The position numbers and the translations under genes are program-made. Shown here piece after piece: positions 58,686 to 64,000 of a stretch of DNA of 64,000 bases. The notes under the pieces are model-generated. The model made no database searches. It was not told the DNA's origin and saw only the letters and a program-made list of their open reading frames with translations. How positions within the stretch are numbered: the first letter of the stretch is position 1; each line of letters starts with the position of its first letter. Source of the stretch: M3007 sp040397785. GTDB lineage: Bacteria > Bacteroidota > Bacteroidia > Chitinophagales > Saprospiraceae. The stretch covers positions 31,673-95,672 of the forward strand of contig JBBAVI010000008.1 in the NCBI GenBank assembly GCA_040397785.1, written 5' to 3'.

Positions 58686-60458
58686 ATGAAACACTCCTTA
58701 CGTTCAACGCTTCAATTTTCTGCCCTTGCCATCGCATGGGCTGTTGGTGTTTGGGGTACACCCGCGCTTGCACAAGCACAGATTCGTTTTGAGGCAAAAT
58801 TAAGCACCCCGGAATTGGTGCAGGGTGCGCAGTTTGAACTTAGTTTTGAACTCAAAGATGCAGAAGGAAGTCGCTTCCGTCCCCCTAGTTTTGCGCCATT
58901 TCGCGTAGTTTCTGGTCCAAATGCCCTTTCTGGTACCACATTTATCAATGGGAAAGTATCTACCCAATTGCTTTGGACCTACGTGCTGGAGGCTACTCAA
59001 ACGGGCTCTTTTACCCTCGGATCGGCCAGTGTGCTGGTAGGCGGCAAGGTATTGCAATCTAAGCCACTCACCATCCGCGTGTCCCCTCCCCAATCCAGTG
59101 GAGGAAAGCAAAACGTGAATATTCCGCCGGGTGCAAAGGAAGATTTGTTCATCACGGCCCATATTGATCAAACGACGGCTTATCCTGGCCAGCAATTGAC
59201 TTTTCAGATCAAATTATACACCCTGATCTCTATCGAAGGGGCTGATTTGATTGGTTTGCCCGATTTTGAAGGCTTTTTTACAAAAGAAAAACGTCATTTC
59301 AATACAGAAATCCAGTATGTAACGCTGCGTGGCAAAAAGTATGCGGTAAAAACGCTGTATGAAACGGCCTTGTTTCCACAGAAAAAAGGCACTTTATCAA
59401 TTGCGCCTGCGCGTATCCGAGCCGGGGTGGAGCAAATGGGCGCTTTAGGGGTGTTTATGGGCCCCCGACCCGTGCTGTTGCAAACCCAAACCCTTGAAGT
59501 AGAGGTTGTGGCGTTACCCGAGCCTATTCCGGCAAACTTTTGCGGTGGGGTAGGCGATTACGCCTGGGAAATACAAATGGATAAGGATACGCTGACCACC
59601 GATGAAGTACTCACGTTGCGCGCCAGTGTGCGCGGGGACGGCGATGCACAGCGTTTTGCGGCGCCCAAACTGGAAATGCCCGCCGGCTTGGAGGCTTTTG
59701 AACCAAAAACCGTAGCCGAGGAAACGTACGAAAACGGTGCCTTGTTCGTACATCGGAAAGACATTGAATATGTCATTATGCCCAAAACGCCAGGGGTATA
59801 TCAGTTTTCGCCCGTACTGGCGTATTTTAACCCGGATACCAAACAGTTCCAAACCAATACCGCCGAAACACCCTTAACCATCGTGGTGTTGCCTGGGAAA
59901 AACTACGCCGCCCAGCAAATGATATCTGACTCCCTGGAGCGACAGGCACCGGTACTGGATGCGCAACCGGGTTTTTGGAAAAAAGCAGGGTATTGGCCTT
60001 GGCTTTTAGGTTTTGGTGTACTTGTGCTGCTTGGAACTTTCTTTTTTGTCCTGTGGCGTCGGCGTAAACCGCCAGTTGTAACGGCAAAGCCTGTGGTGGA
60101 AGAAGCACCCATGGTAGACCGCCAGGCGCAATTGAAAGGGGCAAAAATTCACCTTTCCGAAGCCAGCCATTTATTGCATGGCGATCCAAGGGCTTTTTAT
60201 GATGCTTTATTTAAAGGGTTGACAGGCTATTTAAGTGCCAAATTGAACCTGACTACCGCCCAATTGACCCGTAAAACGGTACAGGCCAACTTAATGGACC
60301 GCCAAATACCGCTTACCCAAGTTCAACAGGTACTTCAGGTTTGGCAAGCTTGTGAACAAGCGTTGTTTTCGGGACAGCCGGACGCAACTGCCATGGCCGC
60401 GCTTTGGCAACAGGCTGAATCTTGTATTCAATTGTTAGATAAAACCTTGAAACGTTAG
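58686..60458 (+). CDS. batD: BatD family protein
   Basis: A 590-residue membrane protein: signal peptide (ending ALAQAQ), several extracytoplasmic Ig-like domains (FELSFELKDAEGSRFRPPSF, then QTTAYPGQQLTFQIKLYT, and EVLTLRASVRGDGDAQRF), one C-terminal transmembrane segment (YWPWLLGFGVLVLLGTFFFVLW) and a ~120-residue cytoplasmic tail. BatD is usually encoded with BatA/B/C/E, but no VWA-domain partners are in the window. Its first domain is clearly related to the short upstream protein. Confidence 0.9.
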   Translation: MKHSLRSTLQFSALAIAWAVGVWGTPALAQAQIRFEAKLSTPELVQGAQFELSFELKDAEGSRFRPPSFAPFRVVSGPNALSGTTFINGKVSTQLLWTYVLEATQTGSFTLGSASVLVGGKVLQSKPLTIRVSPPQSSGGKQNVNIPPGAKEDLFITAHIDQTTAYPGQQLTFQIKLYTLISIEGADLIGLPDFEGFFTKEKRHFNTEIQYVTLRGKKYAVKTLYETALFPQKKGTLSIAPARIRAGVEQMGALGVFMGPRPVLLQTQTLEVEVVALPEPIPANFCGGVGDYAWEIQMDKDTLTTDEVLTLRASVRGDGDAQRFAAPKLEMPAGLEAFEPKTVAEETYENGALFVHRKDIEYVIMPKTPGVYQFSPVLAYFNPDTKQFQTNTAETPLTIVVLPGKNYAAQQMISDSLERQAPVLDAQPGFWKKAGYWPWLLGFGVLVLLGTFFFVLWRRRKPPVVTAKPVVEEAPMVDRQAQLKGAKIHLSEASHLLHGDPRAFYDALFKGLTGYLSAKLNLTTAQLTRKTVQANLMDRQIPLTQVQQVLQVWQACEQALFSGQPDATAMAALWQQAESCIQLLDKTLKR

Positions 60459-60575
60459 CACACTGCGCGCTGTATCGTTTGGCGCATGACTTTTGGCCTT
60501 AATCGTTGACAATCAGCATTAAAAATGACTATAAATGCTGCCTTTATGCGGCGTTCAGGCAAGCTGGCAACAACC

Positions 60576-61022
60576 CTAAGATTGTTGCCAGTTGCCTTGA
60601 CCTAGTAAATCGCTGAGCATGGCTGGCTCCAACACACCCGTCGGATGCGTCACCAATTCATGGATGGTGTACCAATGTGCCACCCCTTGTATGCCATTAT
60701 CATCAATCGGAACAACGTCTAATTCGTGTAGTGCTTCTACGGTTAAATGCGCGCGAAACAAGAACACAATCTCATGACGTTGGTCGTTGTGCACGATGAA
60801 TTTTTCACGGTTTTCCCAAATTGCGACCAAATGTGGCTCGGTAATTTCGCTACCCACTTCTTCTCGGACTTCCCGGCGGACGGCTGTTATGGCGGGTTCA
60901 CCAAAGTCAATACCACCGCCTGGCGGACGCAAGTAGCGGATACCTGAATGGTACACTTCCTGCAATAAAATGCGGTCTTCATGTACGAGCAGACATAAAG
61001 CAACAGGTCGAATTTGAGACAT
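60576..61022 (-). CDS. NUDIX hydrolase
   Basis: A 148-residue NUDIX protein with a complete NUDIX box, GGIDFGEPAITAVRREVREEVG, near residues 38-60. It hydrolyses nucleoside diphosphates linked to X; the substrate cannot be deduced. The end of glgP on the same strand is 14 bp beyond its start, so it lies just downstream of glgP. Confidence 0.92.
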   Translation of the reverse strand: MSQIRPVALCLLVHEDRILLQEVYHSGIRYLRPPGGGIDFGEPAITAVRREVREEVGSEITEPHLVAIWENREKFIVHNDQRHEIVFLFRAHLTVEALHELDVVPIDDNGIQGVAHWYTIHELVTHPTGVLEPAMLSDLLGQGNWQQS

Positions 61023-61036
61023 TGTTTGAATAATGA

Positions 61037-63595
61037 TTAAAACCAGCGCACCAATGGGAAATCCATGCGATGTGAAAGGAGTGGATTGGATGGGAACATC
61101 CGGAATCCATATTCAAACACACCCGCGTTTGGCGGTTGGAAATTGCAGGAGTAGGTTGCTTGCGCGCCCGACTGGTCGGCGATTTCCATTTTGTAGGATG
61201 CGATCAATTCGAGCGATTTTTCTGAAATGCGTTTGTAAAACACCACTTCCAAACCAATGTCCGCTGCAGAAAGTTCATTCAGGTTGAGGGTGATCGCCGC
61301 TGCGAATTGCTCGCCCAGAGGCAAAGAACGGTTATAAGTATCGGGCGCTTCCAGGTGCAGCAATTCGATGCCATCCCAGCTGCGGCGTACCCGCGCTTTC
61401 CATTCTACCAGGTCGTACAGCGGCCGGAATTGATCCTGTTTCAACACTTGGCTGCGTTTCCACAATTTATAATAAAAACGATCCTGGTAATCATCCAACA
61501 TCCGTTTCATGACAAAATCAGGGGCAATATCCGCAATGGTGTTTTTGATATGGCTTACCCAGCGTTCTGAAACGCCATTTTTGTCCTGATCGTAAAAAGA
61601 AGGGACAATATCGTTTTCCAGGATATTGTAAATGGTTTCGGCATCCAGTTCGTTTTGCAAACTCGGATCGCTGTAGGTATCGTGTTCGGGTAAGGCCCAA
61701 CCAGCACCGGGTTTGTAGCCTTCGCACCACCAGCCGTCCAATACCGAGAAGTTCATGACGCCGTTCATCACCGCTTTCATTCCCGAAGTACCGCTTGCTT
61801 CTTTCGGGCGGGTTGGGTTGTTCAGCCAGATATCCACCCCTTGCACCAACAATTTGGCCATTTCCATGCTGTAATTCTCGAGGAAAATGACTTTTCCTGT
61901 AAAATTCGGGTTTTTGGTGGTGTTGTAAATCATGCGGATAAATTCCTGTCCGCCTTTGTCGGCTGGATGGGCTTTACCGGCAAACAAGAAAATCACCGGA
62001 CGTTCCGGATCATTGACGATTTCGGCAAGCCGTGCTTCGTTGCTAAATAGCAGGGTTGCGCGTTTGTAGGTTGCAAACCGGCGGGCAAAACCAATCACCA
62101 GTGCGTCTTCGCGCAAGGCATTGATAATTTCAAAAATAGCACGCGGATTTTCTCCACGGCGGGTAAGGTCTTCGCGGAGGTTATTTTTTACCCAATCCAA
62201 CAGGCGTTTTTTCAACTGCCGGCGGATTTCCATGATTTTAGTGCCTGGAACGGTATGGATTTTTGACCAAAATTTGCGGTTGGTTTGATCCGCCCAGAAA
62301 CCTTTGCCGAAAATGTTTTCATAAAGTTCGAGCCATTCGCGCGCCACCCAGGTGTTAAAATGCACACTGTTGGTTACATGACCGATATGGCTTTCGGCGT
62401 AATTATAATCTGGATACAGGTCGTTGAACATCTTTTGGCTCACCTCCCCGTGTAATTTACTCACGCCATTGACCTCCTGTGAAGTACGGATGGCCAGGTT
62501 ACTTACATTGAACAACTCTTTCGGGTCGTTGTGTACGCGTCCGATGGCCATGAGTGCCTCCCAGCTGATATCAAACGCCAGGTTGAACTCGCTGATGTAT
62601 TCGCGCAGCAAGCCTTCCGAGAAGGTATCGTGTCCAGCCGGTACGGGTGTATGTGTGGTGAAAAGTTGGGTAGCCCGCACAATTTCAACGGCTTGTGCAA
62701 ATCCCAGTCCTTTTTCCGTCATATAATTGCGAATGCGTTCCAGGCCAAGGAACGCTGCATGGCCCTCATTGAGGTGGTAAATATCAGGATTGTGTCCGAT
62801 GGCTTTCACTGCACGGCAGCCACCGATGCCCAACATCAGTTCCTGGCGCAGGCGGTGCTCGTTGTCGCCTCCATATAATTGGTGCGTAATCGACCGATCT
62901 TCCCAGCGGTTATCTTCAATATCGGTATCCAGCAGGTAAAGTGGAATGCGGCCAACCGGTAATTCCCAAACTTTAGCCCACACGGTGCGACCACACATAT
63001 TTACTTCCACTTTAATCCACTCGCCGCGTACATCGCGCACTGGTTTGAGGGGGAGTTGGGTAAATTTAGATGGATCGGCATGGTGAATTTGTTCGCCATT
63101 CAGGGTAATCCCTTGCTGAAAATAACCATAGCGGTATAATAGGCCGACTGCAATAAAGTTAACATTGCGGTCGCTCATTTCCTTCAGATAGTCACCCGCC
63201 AAAACACCCAAACCGCCCGAATATAGGCGCAAGCTCTGGTGTAAGCCGTATTCCATACAGAAATAAGCGATTTTAGGATCGTCCAGGTCGGGTTTTTCCT
63301 CCATATAATCCCGAAAAGCTTTGTGTACATGCTTGAGTCGGGAAGTGAAATCCTTGTTATTCAGCAATTCTTGCGCTTTCTCAATGCTTAATTCGTCGAG
63401 CAGTGCAATCGGATTGAAGTTCAGCGCTTCAAATTGTGCTTGATCGATGCTTTTGAACAGGTCGATTGCATCATGATTCCAGGACCACCATAGGTTATGC
63501 GCAAGTTCGGTAAGCGGATCAAGACCTTGCGGAAGTTTGGGTTCAATAAAAATGCGCTTGAGTTTAGCGCCGTTTTCGGTAAGATTGCCGACCAT
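61037..63595 (-). CDS. glgP: Alpha-glucan phosphorylase
   Basis: GlgP releases glucose-1-phosphate from glycogen. The 852-residue protein is of the compact family with LPQGLDPLTELAHNLWWSWNHDAIDLF at the N-terminus, the VDIWLNNPTRPKEASGTSGMKAVMNGVMN phosphate/PLP-site block, and YSGGLGVLAGDYLKEMSD. The C-terminal ~100 residues are a beta-rich domain. The ATG at 63595 (MVGNLTENGAKLKRI) was chosen over one at 63670. A 13-bp inverted repeat containing a TATTTTTG element on the minus strand lies about 100 bp upstream. Confidence 0.94.
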   Translation of the reverse strand: MVGNLTENGAKLKRIFIEPKLPQGLDPLTELAHNLWWSWNHDAIDLFKSIDQAQFEALNFNPIALLDELSIEKAQELLNNKDFTSRLKHVHKAFRDYMEEKPDLDDPKIAYFCMEYGLHQSLRLYSGGLGVLAGDYLKEMSDRNVNFIAVGLLYRYGYFQQGITLNGEQIHHADPSKFTQLPLKPVRDVRGEWIKVEVNMCGRTVWAKVWELPVGRIPLYLLDTDIEDNRWEDRSITHQLYGGDNEHRLRQELMLGIGGCRAVKAIGHNPDIYHLNEGHAAFLGLERIRNYMTEKGLGFAQAVEIVRATQLFTTHTPVPAGHDTFSEGLLREYISEFNLAFDISWEALMAIGRVHNDPKELFNVSNLAIRTSQEVNGVSKLHGEVSQKMFNDLYPDYNYAESHIGHVTNSVHFNTWVAREWLELYENIFGKGFWADQTNRKFWSKIHTVPGTKIMEIRRQLKKRLLDWVKNNLREDLTRRGENPRAIFEIINALREDALVIGFARRFATYKRATLLFSNEARLAEIVNDPERPVIFLFAGKAHPADKGGQEFIRMIYNTTKNPNFTGKVIFLENYSMEMAKLLVQGVDIWLNNPTRPKEASGTSGMKAVMNGVMNFSVLDGWWCEGYKPGAGWALPEHDTYSDPSLQNELDAETIYNILENDIVPSFYDQDKNGVSERWVSHIKNTIADIAPDFVMKRMLDDYQDRFYYKLWKRSQVLKQDQFRPLYDLVEWKARVRRSWDGIELLHLEAPDTYNRSLPLGEQFAAAITLNLNELSAADIGLEVVFYKRISEKSLELIASYKMEIADQSGAQATYSCNFQPPNAGVFEYGFRMFPSNPLLSHRMDFPLVRWF

Positions 63596-63687
63596 AAAGT
63601 TGCTGTATTTAATGAAGGGATGTGTTGGATGCGTTTTTTTAGCATTTGTAATCTGCAAATAAAAAATCAAGACCTACATACCCGAAT

Positions 63688-63719
63688 GAACTGCAAAAAT
63701 ACAGCCATTTTTGCAGTTC
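63688..63719. promoter_or_regulatory. Inverted repeat over the glgP promoter region
   Basis: A perfect 13-bp inverted repeat GAACTGCAAAAAT/ATTTTTGCAGTTC with a 6-nt spacer. The minus strand within it reads TATTTTTG (63694-63701), a TAnnTTTG -7 match pointing to glgP. It may be a regulator site overlapping the promoter. Confidence 0.55.
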
Positions 63720-63834
63720 GTGTATGAATCACAAAAAGGAGCCTGAATTTGTGGCGTTTTTACGCGAAAAAAGTGATTTAAGGAATGCTAAAAAATTGTA
63801 AATCATAGGGTTAAGCAGCGTGTTAATTTTGTCA

Positions 63835-64000
63835 TTATTCTACCTCCATCCTCGAAAGGTCCATCAAACGGGCTGAAATTGCATCAATTTTGTTGGCATC
63901 GGGTTGTGTATTGGTCTCAATACCTGAAGCTATGTCTACTCCAATACAGTTTTTGTAGGCTTTTACTTGGTCTAGATTGTCGATATGAATGCCACCTGCT
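63835..64000 (-). CDS. trpF: Phosphoribosylanthranilate isomerase, C-terminal part (cut by window edge)
   Basis: Only the last 55 codons are in the window. They read AGGIHIDNLDQVKAY, then CIGVDIASGIETNTQPDANKID and a final helix ending MEVE. The AGGI and VD-x-xSG-x-E blocks are the C-terminal phosphate-binding strands of TrpF, a tryptophan-pathway barrel. The rest lies beyond the window on the right. Confidence 0.85.
   Translation of the reverse strand, partial: AGGIHIDNLDQVKAYKNCIGVDIASGIETNTQPDANKIDAISARLMDLSRMEVE

Noticed and set aside
63724..63801. 25-codon frame on the plus strand with a promoter-like TTTTTG upstream
   Set aside because: Too short, low-complexity Lys-rich end, and no sign of conservation that can be judged from one sequence.

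Overview
The window reads as chromosomal DNA of a member of the Bacteroidota, most likely a Saprospiria-type bacterium. The evidence is a gliding/type IX secretion repertoire (GldB, PorT-like and PorV-like proteins), a large carboxypeptidase-regulatory-type TonB-dependent receptor, lipid A synthesis (LpxK), a fused alpha-beta 2-oxo acid dehydrogenase E1, promoters of the Bacteroidota type (TTG/TTTG, about 20 bp, TAnnTTTG) and little use of Shine-Dalgarno sequences. The genus assignment is inference. Most of the window is ordinary core genome, with one accessory stretch from about 40.6 to 47.6 kb and one repeat field from about 51.8 to 53.1 kb.

0-12 kb: rpsJ, recO and a degenerate MtfA-like protein on the minus strand, then tRNA-Phe with a clean terminator, lpxK, glgB, a Crp/Fnr regulator, a membrane-anchored glucosaminidase, an ECF sigma factor followed by a putative anti-sigma/outer-membrane-barrel fusion, and two minus-strand envelope genes including a TlpA-type thioredoxin. 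12-22 kb: a 2-hydroxyacid dehydrogenase and a three-gene surface module (TonB-dependent receptor, 1380-residue secreted protein, PorV-like barrel). 22-35 kb: greA with an unusual structured leader, a HIT protein, a GH113-like lipoprotein, an Old Yellow Enzyme, a SOUL protein, the fused E1, an M16 peptidase with aroB, and a three-gene minus-strand set (barrel, OB-fold, cytochrome c lipoprotein).

35-49 kb: uvrA, an AAA/DUF4143 ATPase, a fasciclin protein and msrB lead into the accessory region. Its centre is a translationally coupled pair at 40598-44952. The first protein begins with what looks like an effector-associated domain (EAD11-like). The second is a STAND-type P-loop NTPase that ends in a formylglycine-enzyme/C-type-lectin fold without one of the two catalytic cysteines. 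This is the best candidate for a little-described conflict or immunity system here. It is followed by decay and small defence-type genes: a Schlafen/AlbA-type ATP-binding protein that lost its N-terminal domain, a UPF0175 antitoxin with a truncated PIN toxin, and an HNH nuclease paired with a conserved small protein.

49-64 kb: a LolD-type ATPase with a flippase, a lipoprotein, the palindromic repeat field, mnmA-tsaB (tRNA modification), two ArsR paralogues, a PorT-like barrel divergent from gldB, a short and a full BatD, a NUDIX hydrolase, glgP, and the 3' end of trpF cut by the window edge. glgB and glgP lie at opposite ends, so glycogen metabolism is split. All family assignments come from reading motifs; no database search was run.
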